A stretch of DNA of 64,000 bases from the NCBI RefSeq assembly GCF_019351435.1, contig NZ_JAHWYN010000011.1, positions 89,570 to 153,569 of the forward strand, read 5' to 3'. Source of the stretch: Flavobacterium taihuense. GTDB lineage: Bacteria > Bacteroidota > Bacteroidia > Flavobacteriales > Flavobacteriaceae. Positions 21,176 through 30,159 of this stretch are shown piece by piece. The notes under the pieces are model-generated. The model searched no databases, was not told where the DNA came from, and saw only the letters and a list, made by a program, of their open reading frames with translations. The first letter of the stretch is position 1; each line of letters starts with the position of its first letter. The position numbers and the translations under genes are program-made.

Positions 21176-21694
21176 ATGTTTTTAAAATGCTTAAAGAGCT
21201 TTCTTTTAAATAAAACTTTAAAAAACATCCTGTGTAATGTTAAGGAGGAATCATTAAATTTTCCTATTACACGAGTTGGTTTGATTATAGATGAAAGCCT
21301 TTTTTTTGAAACAGCTGCTTTAAAACAAGAAATTGTTTCTTATGGACTTAAGGAAGAAAGTGTGAAAGTTATTGTTTATAGAGATGTTTTAAACAGTAAA
21401 GCAGTTTATTCTGAGCCTACATTTGGGTTAAAAGATTTAAATTTTAAAAGCGAGTTTACACAACAGCCAATAAATGAGTTTATCTTGGATGAATTTGATT
21501 TGTTGATTAATTATTATAATGAAGAGAAGCCTTTTTTGTTGCTTTTAACACATAAAACTAAAGCAAAATTTAAGGTTGGTTTTTCATCTGTTGATAAAAG
21601 ACTTAATCATTTTTTAATAAACATTGATTTAGGGAATTACAAAGGGTTTACTCATGAGTTATTCCGATACTTAAAAATATTAAACAAACTATAA
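21176..21694 (+). CDS. DUF6913-like conserved protein upstream of dapA
   Basis: 172 residues, soluble, with alternating beta/alpha character ([45 protein letters not shown]). Genes like this precede dapA in many flavobacteria; the family label DUF6913 is from memory. No catalytic motif is recognised. The 8-nt gap to dapA suggests one transcript, which may imply a link to lysine/diaminopimelate synthesis, but that is inference. Confidence 0.82.
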   Translation: MFLKCLKSFLLNKTLKNILCNVKEESLNFPITRVGLIIDESLFFETAALKQEIVSYGLKEESVKVIVYRDVLNSKAVYSEPTFGLKDLNFKSEFTQQPINEFILDEFDLLINYYNEEKPFLLLLTHKTKAKFKVGFSSVDKRLNHFLINIDLGNYKGFTHELFRYLKILNKL

Positions 21695-21702
21695 TTAAAA
21701 TT

Positions 21703-22590
21703 ATGCAATCATTAATAGGAACAGGAGTTGCTCTAATTACACCGTTTAACAAAGATTTTACAATAGATATTGAGGCTTTAAGAAGAGTTGTGAATTTCTC
21801 AATAGACGGCGGAATAGAATATCTTGTTGTATTGGGGACTACTGCAGAAAATGCAACCTTATCACAAGAAGAAAAAGAGTTGGTGATCGATACCGTAATT
21901 GAAGTGAATGCAGGTAGATTGCCATTGGTTCTTGGTGTAGGAGGAAATAATACTTTGAATGTTGTTGAGGAGTTACATGCGAGGGATCTGTCTGCTTTTG
22001 TTGCTATTTTATCTGTCTCTCCGTATTACAATAAGCCAACACAGGAAGGGATATATCAACATTTTAAAGCTGTTTCTCAAGCTTCACCTATTCCAGTGAT
22101 TTTGTATAATGTTCCGGGAAGGACTTCAAGTAATATATTGCCTTCTACGGTTCTTAGATTGGCAAATGATTTTGAAAATATTGTGGGGATAAAGGAAGCT
22201 GCTGGCGATTTGGTTCAAGCGATGCAGTTGTTGAAAAATAAACCTAAAGATTTCTTAGTGATTTCTGGTGATGATATGATTGCTCTGCCAGTGGTTTTAG
22301 CTGGAGGGGCAGGAGTTATTTCTGTAATTGGTCAGGGTTTTCCAAAAGAGCTTTCAGAAATGATTCGATTGGGTTTGAACAGAAAAGTAGATGATGCTTT
22401 TAAATTACATTATTTGTTGGCAGATTGTATTGACATGATTTTTGAACAAGGTAATCCAGCTGGGATCAAAGAAGTATTCAGTATTCTTGGGATTACCGAA
22501 AATGTTGTTCGCTTGCCATTGGTTACTGTCGACGAATCTTTGTCAAATCGATTGGATATTTTTGTTAAAAAAATGGTAAAAAACACTTAA
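21703..22590 (+). CDS. dapA: 4-hydroxy-tetrahydrodipicolinate synthase
   Basis: 295 residues. TIM-barrel aldolase with the family motifs [24 protein letters not shown] and YNVPGRTS. The Schiff-base Lys164 lies in GIKEAAGD. It condenses pyruvate with aspartate semialdehyde, the first step of the lysine/meso-DAP branch. It is transcribed with the DUF6913-like gene upstream. bamD starts from its own promoter afterwards. Confidence 0.98.
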   Translation: MQSLIGTGVALITPFNKDFTIDIEALRRVVNFSIDGGIEYLVVLGTTAENATLSQEEKELVIDTVIEVNAGRLPLVLGVGGNNTLNVVEELHARDLSAFVAILSVSPYYNKPTQEGIYQHFKAVSQASPIPVILYNVPGRTSSNILPSTVLRLANDFENIVGIKEAAGDLVQAMQLLKNKPKDFLVISGDDMIALPVVLAGGAGVISVIGQGFPKELSEMIRLGLNRKVDDAFKLHYLLADCIDMIFEQGNPAGIKEVFSILGITENVVRLPLVTVDESLSNRLDIFVKKMVKNT

Positions 22591-22623
22591 ATTAGAGCCC
22601 TTTTTTTTAAACAAAGAAATATT

Positions 22624-22653
22624 TTGTAATAGCTAAATTAATAACTAAATTTG
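22624..22653 (+). promoter_or_regulatory. Bacteroidetes-type promoter of bamD-rpoZ-coaBC-porD
   Basis: TTG (22624-22626), exactly 19 nt, then TAAATTTG (22646-22653). The match to TTG-N19-TAnnTTTG is perfect. Its position shows that the bamD start at 22721, rather than an in-frame ATG at 22664, is the sensible one, although both lie downstream. Confidence 0.85.
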
Positions 22654-22720
22654 CCACCTAGCTTTGGTGACTTTTGTTGTCTGTAAATACTGGACAATAA
22701 AAATAAAATCAGTGAATAAA

Positions 22721-23515
22721 ATGAGAAAATTAATATCTGTATTGCTTGTTGTCCTTTTTTTTTATTCTTGTAGCGAATATCAAACTGCATTAAAAAAGGA
22801 AGATGTCGCGATAAAGTTTGATGTTGCAACAAAATTATATGATGCAGGAAAGTATTCAAAAGCCATTCGTCTTTTTGAACAGTTGGCACCTGCATACAGA
22901 GGTAAACCTCAAGGAGAAAAGTTGTTTTATATGTATTCTCAATCTTGTTATAAAACAAAACAATATTATTTAGCAGGATACCAATTTGATAGTTTCGTTT
23001 CGGGGTATCCGAAAAGTGAAAAAGTTGAAGAATGTGCTTATTTAGGAGCTCAAAGCTATTCGATGTTATCTCCTGTTTATAGTATAGATCAAACAGATAC
23101 ATTCAAAGCTATAGAAAAGATTCAAGGATTTATCGATCGTTATCCAAATTCGCAATACATAGCTGAAGCAAATGCTACTTCAAGAAAATTAAATGACAAG
23201 ATTGAACGTAAAGTTTACGAGAATGCTTTAGAATACAATAGGATTTCTAATTATAAATCAGCAATTATTGCATTTGAGAATTTTATTGCTGACTATCCTG
23301 GAACTGCATACAAAGAAAAAGCATTGTATTACAAATTAGATTCGGCTTATTCATTAGCTATAAATAGTGTTCCTTCAAAGATGGAAGAAAGACTAAATAC
23401 AGCCAAAATCTATTACACGAATTTGGTTAAGTTTAAGCCAAATACTGAGTATAAAAAGAAAGCAGACGGAATGCTTGCGCAAATTGATGTTGAATTACAA
23501 AAATATAATAAATAA
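22721..23515 (+). CDS. bamD: Outer-membrane assembly lipoprotein BamD
   Basis: 264 residues from the ATG at 22721. An upstream in-frame ATG adds 19 residues that would bury the lipoprotein signal, so it is rejected. MRKLISVLLVVLFFYSC provides a signal with the lipidated Cys17. Tetratricopeptide-like repeats follow (KLYDAGKYSKAIRLFEQLA, CYKTKQYYLAGYQFDSFV, AIIAFENFIADYPGTAYKEKA). The protein helps the BAM complex insert beta-barrel proteins. Head of an operon with rpoZ (9 nt gap), coaBC and porD. Confidence 0.95.
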   Translation: MRKLISVLLVVLFFYSCSEYQTALKKEDVAIKFDVATKLYDAGKYSKAIRLFEQLAPAYRGKPQGEKLFYMYSQSCYKTKQYYLAGYQFDSFVSGYPKSEKVEECAYLGAQSYSMLSPVYSIDQTDTFKAIEKIQGFIDRYPNSQYIAEANATSRKLNDKIERKVYENALEYNRISNYKSAIIAFENFIADYPGTAYKEKALYYKLDSAYSLAINSVPSKMEERLNTAKIYYTNLVKFKPNTEYKKKADGMLAQIDVELQKYNK

Positions 23516-23524
23516 ATAAAGGTC

Positions 23525-23842
23525 ATGGATTTAAAAAAGACAAATGCTCCGGTAAATACAATAACGTACAACAAAACGATTATTGAAGAACCTACTGGAA
23601 ATGTGTATGAAGCGATAACAATTATGGCTAAAAGAGCAAATCAAATTAATTCAGAAATCAAAAAAGAATTGACTGAAAAATTAGAAGAATTTGCAACTTA
23701 CAATGATAGTTTAGAAGAAGTTTTTGAAAATAAAGAACAAATTGAAGTTTCAAAATTCTATGAAAAATTACCAAAACCTCACGCATTAGCTGTTCAAGAA
23801 TGGTTAGATGGTAAAATCTACCATAGAGACGCAAATAAATAA
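23525..23842 (+). CDS. rpoZ: RNA polymerase omega-like subunit (Bacteroidetes RpoZ/Rpb6 family)
   Basis: 105 residues with the omega/Rpb6 core (GNVYEAITIMAKRANQINSEIKKEL read in two parts: NVYEAITIMAKRANQIN and SEIKKELTEKLEEF). The C-terminal part, KPHALAVQEWLDGKIYHR, is typical of the Bacteroidota form. It supports RNA polymerase assembly. Its position between bamD and coaBC is conserved in the phylum and reinforces the call. Confidence 0.93.
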   Translation: MDLKKTNAPVNTITYNKTIIEEPTGNVYEAITIMAKRANQINSEIKKELTEKLEEFATYNDSLEEVFENKEQIEVSKFYEKLPKPHALAVQEWLDGKIYHRDANK

Positions 23843-23852
23843 TCTATATATA

Positions 23853-25064
23853 ATGTCAGTTTTAAGCGGAAAAAAGATTTTGCTAGGAATTTCTGGTGGA
23901 ATTGCTGCATATAAAACGGCTTCATTAGTTAGACTCTTCATAAAAGCAGGTGCACATGTCCAAGTGATAATGACACCTGCTTCTAAGGATTTTATAACCC
24001 CACTTACTTTATCCACACTATCGAAGAACCCAGTTTTTTCTGAATTTTACAATAAGGATGAACAAAACGAGGAATGGAATAGTCATGTAGAGTTAGGTCT
24101 TTGGGCAGATTTAATGGTTATTGCACCTGCGACAGCTAATACTTTATCAAAAATGGCAAATGGGTTATGTGATAACCTTTTAATTGCTTGTTATTTATCT
24201 GCAAAATGCCCTGTTTATTTTGCTCCTGCAATGGATTTAGATATGTATATTCATCCGTCTACTCTTGAAAGCTTTAAAGCTTTAAAAGCATTTGGAAACA
24301 CAATGATTCCTGCTGAAAATGGAGAATTAGCCAGTGGTTTATCAGGTGAAGGACGAATGGCTGAACCTGAAAACATTGTTTCATTCTTAGAAGCGGATCT
24401 CGAAAGTAAATTGCCTCTAAGAGGAAAAAAAATACTTATCACTGCAGGGCCTACTTATGAAGCAATTGATCCGGTACGTTTCATTGGAAACCATTCTTCG
24501 GGTAAGATGGGATTCGATATCGCCCAAAGTGCTGCCAATTTAGGCGCAACTGTTGTGTTGATTTCAGGACCTACACATTGTAAAATACAAAGTTCTTTAG
24601 TTCAACTCATTCCGGTGGTTTCTGCCCAAGAGATGTATGATGCCTGTCATCAATATTATGCGGATGTAGATGTGGCTATTGCCGCCGCCGCCGTAGCCGA
24701 TTATAGGCCCAAGAATGTGTCTTCGCAAAAGATAAAAAAATCAGCTGATGATTTTACTATCGAATTAGAAAAAACCAAGGATATTTTGGCTTCGTTAGGG
24801 GAATTTAAGAAAAAGCAGTTTTTAATTGGTTTTGCTTTAGAGACTGAAAATGAAATTGAAAATGCTAAAGCGAAAATTCAGAAAAAAAACTTAGATTTGA
24901 TAGTTCTTAATTCACTGCAAGATCAAGGAGCTGGATTTGGAAAAACTACCAACAAAGTTACTTTTATTGATAGTTCATTTCATATAAAAGCAATGGAATT
25001 GAAATCTAAAGAAGCCGTAGCAGATGATATTTTAAACAAAGTAATAGCGCATTTTTATGGTTAG
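23853..25064 (+). CDS. coaBC: Bifunctional phosphopantothenoylcysteine decarboxylase/synthetase
   Basis: 403 residues from the ATG at 23853. An in-frame ATG 45 nt upstream lies inside rpoZ and is rejected because the CoaC domain starts at SGKKILLGISGGIAAYK. The flavin decarboxylase domain has the His-containing segment WNSHVELG and the PAMDLDMY active-site clamp. The CoaB domain starts near residue 190 (GKKILITAGPTYEAIDPVRF) and contains NHSSGKMG, AAAVADYRP and the KKKNLDLIVLN region. It makes 4'-phosphopantetheine for coenzyme A. The stop overlaps the porD start by 8 nt. Confidence 0.97.
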   Translation: MSVLSGKKILLGISGGIAAYKTASLVRLFIKAGAHVQVIMTPASKDFITPLTLSTLSKNPVFSEFYNKDEQNEEWNSHVELGLWADLMVIAPATANTLSKMANGLCDNLLIACYLSAKCPVYFAPAMDLDMYIHPSTLESFKALKAFGNTMIPAENGELASGLSGEGRMAEPENIVSFLEADLESKLPLRGKKILITAGPTYEAIDPVRFIGNHSSGKMGFDIAQSAANLGATVVLISGPTHCKIQSSLVQLIPVVSAQEMYDACHQYYADVDVAIAAAAVADYRPKNVSSQKIKKSADDFTIELEKTKDILASLGEFKKKQFLIGFALETENEIENAKAKIQKKNLDLIVLNSLQDQGAGFGKTTNKVTFIDSSFHIKAMELKSKEAVADDILNKVIAHFYG

Positions 25065-25941
25065 ATTTGTTTTGTTTTTATTCTTTTTGGGTTGTGGCTT
25101 TATTCAAGCTCAACAGCTGAACTGTACAGTGACTTTAAATACTCAAAAAATTAGTAATGCTAATCAACAGGTTTTTAAAACGTTGGAAACTGCCATAAAT
25201 GAATTTGTAAATAAAACCGATTGGACTGGACAATCGTTCACACAAAAAGAAAAAGTAAGTTGCTCAATGTTTATCACTATATCCAGTTATAGTTCGGATC
25301 AATTTGTAGCTAATATCCAAGTGCAATCTTCCAGAAGTATTTACAATTCTACTTATTCCTCTCCCGTACTAAATATAAATGATAAAGATTTTACTTTTAA
25401 TTATTCCGAGTTTGAGAATTTAACATACATTCCAACAAGTTATGATTCAAATCTTGTTTCTGTTCTATCTTTTTATTCCTATATAATTTTAGGTATGGAT
25501 GCAGATACTTTTATTCCAATGTTTGGGGATCGGTATTTTAAAGAAGCAGTTAATATATCAAATTTGGCTCAGCAAGGAGGATATAAAGGTTGGAATCAGT
25601 CTGACGGAACACTTAGTAGGTATGCTTTGATTAATGATTTAATGTCGCCAACATATTCCGAAATAAGACAGTCCAGTTTTCAGTATTATTTAGGTTTAGA
25701 TACGATGAACCAAGATCTTAAAAAAGCAAAAGAAATTATTAAAGGTTCTTTGATTAATTTATCCAAATTGAATGAAACTAAACCTAATTCCTATTTATTG
25801 CGTGTTTTCATGGACTCAAAAGCAGATGAAATCGTATCTATATTTACTGGTGGTCCTAGCATTCCCATAAACGATTTGGTTGATAGTTTAAATAAGACAT
25901 CTTCATCAAACTCAAGTAAATGGCAATTATTAAAATATTAG
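25057..25941 (+). CDS. porD: PorD-like protein (DUF4835), type IX secretion/gliding associated
   Basis: 294 residues with a signal peptide (FVLFLFFLGCGFIQAQQ). The mature sequence begins LNCTVTLNTQKISNANQQVF and contains FENLTYIPTSYDSNLVSVLSFYSY and GWNQSDGTLSRYALINDLMSP, hallmarks of DUF4835. In Porphyromonas gingivalis PorD is needed for type IX secretion. The coaBC-porD-recN order is conserved in Bacteroidota. It overlaps coaBC (ATGGTTAG). Its precise biochemical role in secretion is unknown. Confidence 0.88.
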   Translation: MVRFVLFLFFLGCGFIQAQQLNCTVTLNTQKISNANQQVFKTLETAINEFVNKTDWTGQSFTQKEKVSCSMFITISSYSSDQFVANIQVQSSRSIYNSTYSSPVLNINDKDFTFNYSEFENLTYIPTSYDSNLVSVLSFYSYIILGMDADTFIPMFGDRYFKEAVNISNLAQQGGYKGWNQSDGTLSRYALINDLMSPTYSEIRQSSFQYYLGLDTMNQDLKKAKEIIKGSLINLSKLNETKPNSYLLRVFMDSKADEIVSIFTGGPSIPINDLVDSLNKTSSSNSSKWQLLKY

Positions 25942-25991
25942 TTTTTTATAATATCTTTTATTTAACCCATTCTATTCATAAAATTCTATAA

Positions 25992-27644
25992 ATGATAACT
26001 TCACTTGCTATAAAAAACTATGCGTTAATCGAAAAATTAACAATCGACTTTTCGAAAGGTTTTTCGATAATTACAGGAGAAACAGGAGCTGGAAAATCAA
26101 TAATATTAGGGGCGTTAGGTTTGGCTTTGGGGAAAAGAGCCGATTTAACTTCGCTTAAAAATAAAGAAGAAAAATGTGTTATTGAAGCTCATTTTGATAT
26201 ATCTAAATACAATTTGTTGCCATTTTTTGAAGCAAATGATTTAGATTATGAATCGGAGACAATTATTAGGAGGGAAATTTTGCCTTCCGGCAAATCCAGG
26301 GCTTTTATAAATGACAGCCCTGTGAATTTGCAGGAGTTGCAAGAGTTAAGTTTGTATTTGATAGATATTCATTCGCAACAACAAACTCAAGAATTATCGG
26401 ATGAGGATGTGCAATTCAAAATAATTGATGCTATTGCTGGTAATGTAGATGCAATTGTAGCTTATCAATCGGTTTTAAAAAAGTATAAATCAGATAGATC
26501 TAAATTGAATACTCTGGTCAAAAGAAAAGCCGAAGCTTCAAAAGAGCATGAATATAATACCTTTCTTTTGGAGGAATTAGTATCTGCCAAATTAAAATCA
26601 GATGAACAAGAAATTCTGGAAGAAAATTACGTGCAACTGAATAATGTAGAGATTATCAAAGAAGCACTCGATAAATCTTTGGCTATTGCCAATGAAGAGC
26701 AAATAGGCGTGCTTCATAATTTGAATGAAATAAAAAATGGCATTCAGAAAATTGCCGGATTTTCTGCAGATTATAATTTGTTATTTGAACGTATTACCAG
26801 TTTAAAAATCGAGTTTGAAGATATTGCAATTGAATTGAACCGTTGTACTGAAAAATTAATCAATGACCCAGAACAACTAAATTTAATAAATCAGAAGTTG
26901 CAGCTGATTTATAATTTACAAAAGAAACATCAAGTAAAAACAGTTAATGAGTTATTAGAAATTCAAGCCAATTTGGAAAACTCAGTATTAGAATTGGGAA
27001 ATATTGATGAAGAGATTGTAAAACTAACCGAATTGGTTGAAGATAATGTCAAGGAGCTAGACCAAATTTGCGATGGCATACATAAAAATAGGCTAGAAGC
27101 AATTCCTGTTTTGTCACAAAAACTAATTACCATTTTAGAGACTTTGGGAATGCCTAATGTACGTTTTAATATGGAAATAAAAAGCGCCTCAACGTATTTA
27201 GAAAATGGAAATGATGAGTTGCAATTTTTAATTTCCGCGAATAAGGGAACCGATTTTGGTTTGTTAAAAAAAGTAGCTTCAGGTGGAGAGATGTCACGAA
27301 TTATGCTGGCAGTTAAAGCAATTTTGGCCCAATATTCCAAATTGCCCACATTGATTTTTGATGAGATTGATACAGGTGTTTCAGGGGAAATAGCCAATAG
27401 AATGGGAGAAATCATGAAAGAAATGAGTACTCAGATGCAAATATTTGCAATAACCCATTTGCCTCAGATTGCAGCTAAGGGAACGGAACATTTTAAAGTG
27501 TTCAAATCAACAATTGGTGAAGAAACCCAATCCGAATTGAAATTGTTAACCAGAGAAGAACGAGTTGTGGAAATCGCACAAATGCTATCTGGAACTGTTA
27601 TTTCAGATTCGGCCTTAAATCACGCAAAAGCCTTGTTGAACTAA
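25992..27644 (+). CDS. recN: DNA repair protein RecN
   Basis: 550 residues, SMC-like ATPase. N-terminal Walker A GETGAGKS, two central coiled-coil arms, then the C-terminal ABC signature (ASGGEMSRIMLA) and Walker B LIFDEIDTGVSGE with D-loop. An H-loop follows in FAITHLPQIAAKG. RecN acts in double-strand-break repair. It is the last gene of the coaBC-porD run, with a 50 nt gap. The fabV promoter lies within its last codons. Confidence 0.97.
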   Translation: MITSLAIKNYALIEKLTIDFSKGFSIITGETGAGKSIILGALGLALGKRADLTSLKNKEEKCVIEAHFDISKYNLLPFFEANDLDYESETIIRREILPSGKSRAFINDSPVNLQELQELSLYLIDIHSQQQTQELSDEDVQFKIIDAIAGNVDAIVAYQSVLKKYKSDRSKLNTLVKRKAEASKEHEYNTFLLEELVSAKLKSDEQEILEENYVQLNNVEIIKEALDKSLAIANEEQIGVLHNLNEIKNGIQKIAGFSADYNLLFERITSLKIEFEDIAIELNRCTEKLINDPEQLNLINQKLQLIYNLQKKHQVKTVNELLEIQANLENSVLELGNIDEEIVKLTELVEDNVKELDQICDGIHKNRLEAIPVLSQKLITILETLGMPNVRFNMEIKSASTYLENGNDELQFLISANKGTDFGLLKKVASGGEMSRIMLAVKAILAQYSKLPTLIFDEIDTGVSGEIANRMGEIMKEMSTQMQIFAITHLPQIAAKGTEHFKVFKSTIGEETQSELKLLTREERVVEIAQMLSGTVISDSALNHAKALLN

Positions 27645-27662
27645 ATAATTGGACTATATTTG
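27633..27662 (+). promoter_or_regulatory. Bacteroidetes-type promoter of fabV
   Basis: TTG (27633-27635), exactly 19 nt, then TATATTTG (27655-27662). The -33 triplet is inside the recN 3' end. The leader to the fabV ATG would be about 67 nt. Confidence 0.82.
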
Positions 27663-27735
27663 CCCATTCAATTTTAAAAGCTTTAAAAATTCAATTAATT
27701 GAAAATTTATAATATAAATTAACGTACAGACTAAT

Positions 27736-28926
27736 ATGATTATAGAACCAAGAATGAGAGGGTTTATTTGTTTGACAGCCCAACCAAAAGGATGCGAACA
27801 AAGTGTTAAAAATCAAATTGAATATGTAAAATCAAAAGGAACTATAGCCGGAGCTAAGAAAGTGTTGGTTATTGGAGCTTCAACTGGGTTTGGTTTGGCT
27901 TCAAGGATTACAAGTGCTTTTGGTTCAGATGCCGCAACAATTGGTGTGTTTTTTGAAAAAGAGCCTGCTGAAGGTAAAACAGCTTCACCAGGTTGGTATA
28001 ATTCTGCTGCTTTTGAAAATGAAGCGCATAAAGCTGGTTTGTATGCCAAAAGTATTAATGGAGATGCTTTTTCGAATGAAGTAAAAAGACAAACATTAGA
28101 TCTTATTAAAGCTGATTTGGGTCAAGTTGATTTAATTATATACAGTCTTGCTTCGCCAGTGAGATTAAATCCAAATACAGGAGTTTTGCATCGTTCCGTT
28201 TTGAAACCAATTGGAAGTACTTTTACCAACAAAACGGTTGATTTTCATTCCGGAAAAGTTTCTGATATTTCTATTGAGCCATGTAATGACGAAGATATTG
28301 CCAATACAGTTGCTGTAATGGGTGGTGAAGATTGGGCTATGTGGATTGATGCTTTAAAAGCCGAAAATTTATTAGCTCCAGGCGCTACAACTGTTGCTTA
28401 TTCTTATATCGGACCATCATTAACTGAGGCTGTTTATAGAAAAGGAACAATTGGTCGTGCCAAAGATCACTTAGAAGCCACAGCATTCACTATTTCAGAT
28501 AGTTTAGCCGATATTAATGGTAAAGCTTATGTTTCTGTAAATAAAGCTTTGGTAACCCAAGCAAGTTCTGCTATTCCAGTTATTCCATTGTATATTTCTT
28601 TATTGTATAAAATAATGAAAGAAAAAGGAATTCATGAAGGGTGTATCGAACAAATTCAACGTTTGTACCAACAAAGACTTTATACAGGAGAAACGATGTT
28701 AACAGATGAAAAAGGAAGAATTCGTATTGACGATTGGGAAATGCGTGAGGATGTGCAGGCTCAAGTAGCGAAACTTTGGTTGGAAGCTACAAGTGAAAAT
28801 CTAGCTGAATTAGGGGATTTAGAAGGATACAGAAGTGATTTCTACAACCTTTTTGGTTTTGGGTTTGATGGTGTGGATTACAAAGCGGACACAGATGAAA
28901 TGGTTGCCATTCCGAGTATTGGATAA
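27736..28926 (+). CDS. fabV: Trans-2-enoyl-ACP/CoA reductase FabV
   Basis: 396 residues, the normal length for FabV. Opens MIIEPRMRGFICLTAQPKGC. The NAD(H)-binding Rossmann motif is VLVIGASTGFGLASR. The FabV-specific Tyr-x8-Lys active site is Tyr234-RKGTIGRA-Lys243. It reduces enoyl-ACP in the last step of fatty-acid elongation. FabV enzymes are naturally tolerant to triclosan. It has its own promoter and terminator. A second, unrelated enoyl reductase (fabI) lies only 300 bp downstream. Confidence 0.97.
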   Translation: MIIEPRMRGFICLTAQPKGCEQSVKNQIEYVKSKGTIAGAKKVLVIGASTGFGLASRITSAFGSDAATIGVFFEKEPAEGKTASPGWYNSAAFENEAHKAGLYAKSINGDAFSNEVKRQTLDLIKADLGQVDLIIYSLASPVRLNPNTGVLHRSVLKPIGSTFTNKTVDFHSGKVSDISIEPCNDEDIANTVAVMGGEDWAMWIDALKAENLLAPGATTVAYSYIGPSLTEAVYRKGTIGRAKDHLEATAFTISDSLADINGKAYVSVNKALVTQASSAIPVIPLYISLLYKIMKEKGIHEGCIEQIQRLYQQRLYTGETMLTDEKGRIRIDDWEMREDVQAQVAKLWLEATSENLAELGDLEGYRSDFYNLFGFGFDGVDYKADTDEMVAIPSIG

Positions 28927-28955
28927 AAAGAATTAAATAGTTATAATTTTTAAAG

Positions 28956-29004
28956 CACCTTATTACTTGATGGTTAAAAATCAAGAGAATAAGGTGTTTT
29001 TTTT
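28956..29004 (+). terminator. Rho-independent terminator after fabV
   Basis: CACCTTATT (28956-28964) pairs with AATAAGGTG (28988-28996). An inner CTTGA/TCAAG pair extends the stem. A run of eight T follows. Confidence 0.9.
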
Positions 29005-29030
29005 ATAGCTTAATTTTGATTAATTAATTT

Positions 29031-29145
29031 TGGAGCAGAAAAATTTGGCATTTTAGGGAATATCGTCCCGCTTTTCGTTACAATCTTGTAAGTCTCGTCC
29101 CAAAAGACGAAACTTACAAGGATTTTCACTGCAATCGGGGCTAAA
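29031..29145 (+). repeat. Dispersed palindromic repeat, copy A
   Basis: Starts TGGAGCAGAAAAATTTGG, carries the conserved CCCGCTTTTCGTTACAATC and ends GCAATCGGGGCTAAA. Between the blocks is a hairpin with stem arms CTTGTAAGT (29085-29093) and ACTTACAAG (29112-29120) and a second CTCGTC/GACGA pair inside. It fills the fabV-fabI spacer. Weaker similarity to copy B continues to about 29175. Confidence 0.85.
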
Positions 29146-29229
29146 GGGAGAAATATAGCTTTTTTGACATCATTCAAAAAAGAAAAAATACAATCTCATG
29201 GTTATAGTATAATTTTAAAATATTATTTT

Positions 29230-30036
29230 ATGTATAATTTATTAAAAGGAAAAAGAGGAATTATTTTTGGAGCATTGGATGAAAATTCAATTGCATGGAA
29301 AACAGCAGAACGTATTCATGAAGAAGGAGGGATTTTTGTTTTGACAAATGCTCCTGCAGCAATGCGATTGGGAAATATTGATGTATTGGCAGAAAAAATA
29401 GGATGCCAAATCATTCCTGCCGACGCCAGTTCGGTTAATGATCTGGAAATATTGGTTGATAAAGCAGTTGAAATTCTTGGCGGTAAAATTGATTTCGTTT
29501 TGCATTCTATCGGAATGTCGGTTAATGTTCGGAAAGGGAATCATTATACAAATCAGAATTATGAGTATACTGAAAAGGGGTGGAATGTTTCAGCTGTTTC
29601 TTTTCATAAACTAATGCAGGTATTGTATAAAAAAGACGCTATGAACGAGTGGGGAAGTATCATTGCATTGTCCTATATGGCAGCGCAACGTGTATTTCCA
29701 GACTATAACGATATGGCAGATAATAAAGCATTCCTTGAGTCTGTAGCGCGTAGTTTCGGCTATTTCTTCGGGAGAGACAAAAAAGTACGAGTAAACACCA
29801 TTTCACAATCACCGACTGCTACCAGAGCTGGCCAAGGAGTGAAAGGATTTGGCGGTTTTATTGCTTTTGCCGATAAAATGTCTCCTCTAGGAAATGCAAC
29901 TGCAGCAGAATGTGCTGATTATATTGTTGTTATGTTCTCTGATTTGACTCGTAAAGTGACTTTGCAGAATTTATTGCACGATGGAGGATTCTCGAATATG
30001 GGAGTTAGTCAAGAAGTGATGGAAATGTTTGAGTAA
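29230..30036 (+). CDS. fabI: Enoyl-ACP reductase FabI-like (SDR family)
   Basis: 268 residues from the ATG at 29230. An earlier in-frame ATG adds 22 residues before the Rossmann motif and is rejected, since FabI proteins start close to LLKGKRGIIFGALDENSIAW. The FabI Tyr-x6-Lys pair is Tyr159 and Lys166 (YNDMADNK), preceded by SYMAAQRVFPD. TISQSPTATRAGQG matches the family's cofactor/substrate loop. It should catalyse the same elongation step as FabV but with an unrelated fold family. The 5' region contains repeat copy A and no clear TAnnTTTG box. Confidence 0.94.
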   Translation: MYNLLKGKRGIIFGALDENSIAWKTAERIHEEGGIFVLTNAPAAMRLGNIDVLAEKIGCQIIPADASSVNDLEILVDKAVEILGGKIDFVLHSIGMSVNVRKGNHYTNQNYEYTEKGWNVSAVSFHKLMQVLYKKDAMNEWGSIIALSYMAAQRVFPDYNDMADNKAFLESVARSFGYFFGRDKKVRVNTISQSPTATRAGQGVKGFGGFIAFADKMSPLGNATAAECADYIVVMFSDLTRKVTLQNLLHDGGFSNMGVSQEVMEMFE

Positions 30037-30056
30037 AGCGATAAGACACATGTTGC

Positions 30057-30093
30057 AAAAAAAAACATCATTATTTATTTGATGTTTTTTTTT
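30057..30093 (+). terminator. Rho-independent terminator after fabI
   Basis: A-rich arm ending CATCA (30066-30070) pairs with TGATG (30080-30084) flanked by A and T runs (AAAAAAAAACATCA / TGATGTTTTTTTTT). Confidence 0.85.
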
Positions 30094-30105
30094 ATTGATA
30101 AAGAG

Positions 30106-30113
30106 TACCTTTG
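30106..30113 (+). promoter_or_regulatory. -7 promoter element of the glycosyltransferase gene
   Basis: TACCTTTG matches TAnnTTTG and lies 46 nt before the ATG. A TTG at 30079-30081 gives a 24 nt spacer, slightly long. Confidence 0.6.
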
Positions 30114-30159
30114 CCAAAATTTAAAAATAAAGAATAAAAAATAAAAACTCAATACTATT

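Noticed and set aside
22638..23102. 154-codon open frame on the minus strand inside bamD
   Set aside because: It lies wholly antisense to bamD, which has clear TPR motifs, a lipoprotein signal and a perfect promoter. The antisense frame has no recognisable features.
26963..27415. 150-codon antisense frame in recN
   Set aside because: Shadow of the RecN ATPase region; no start context and no family features.
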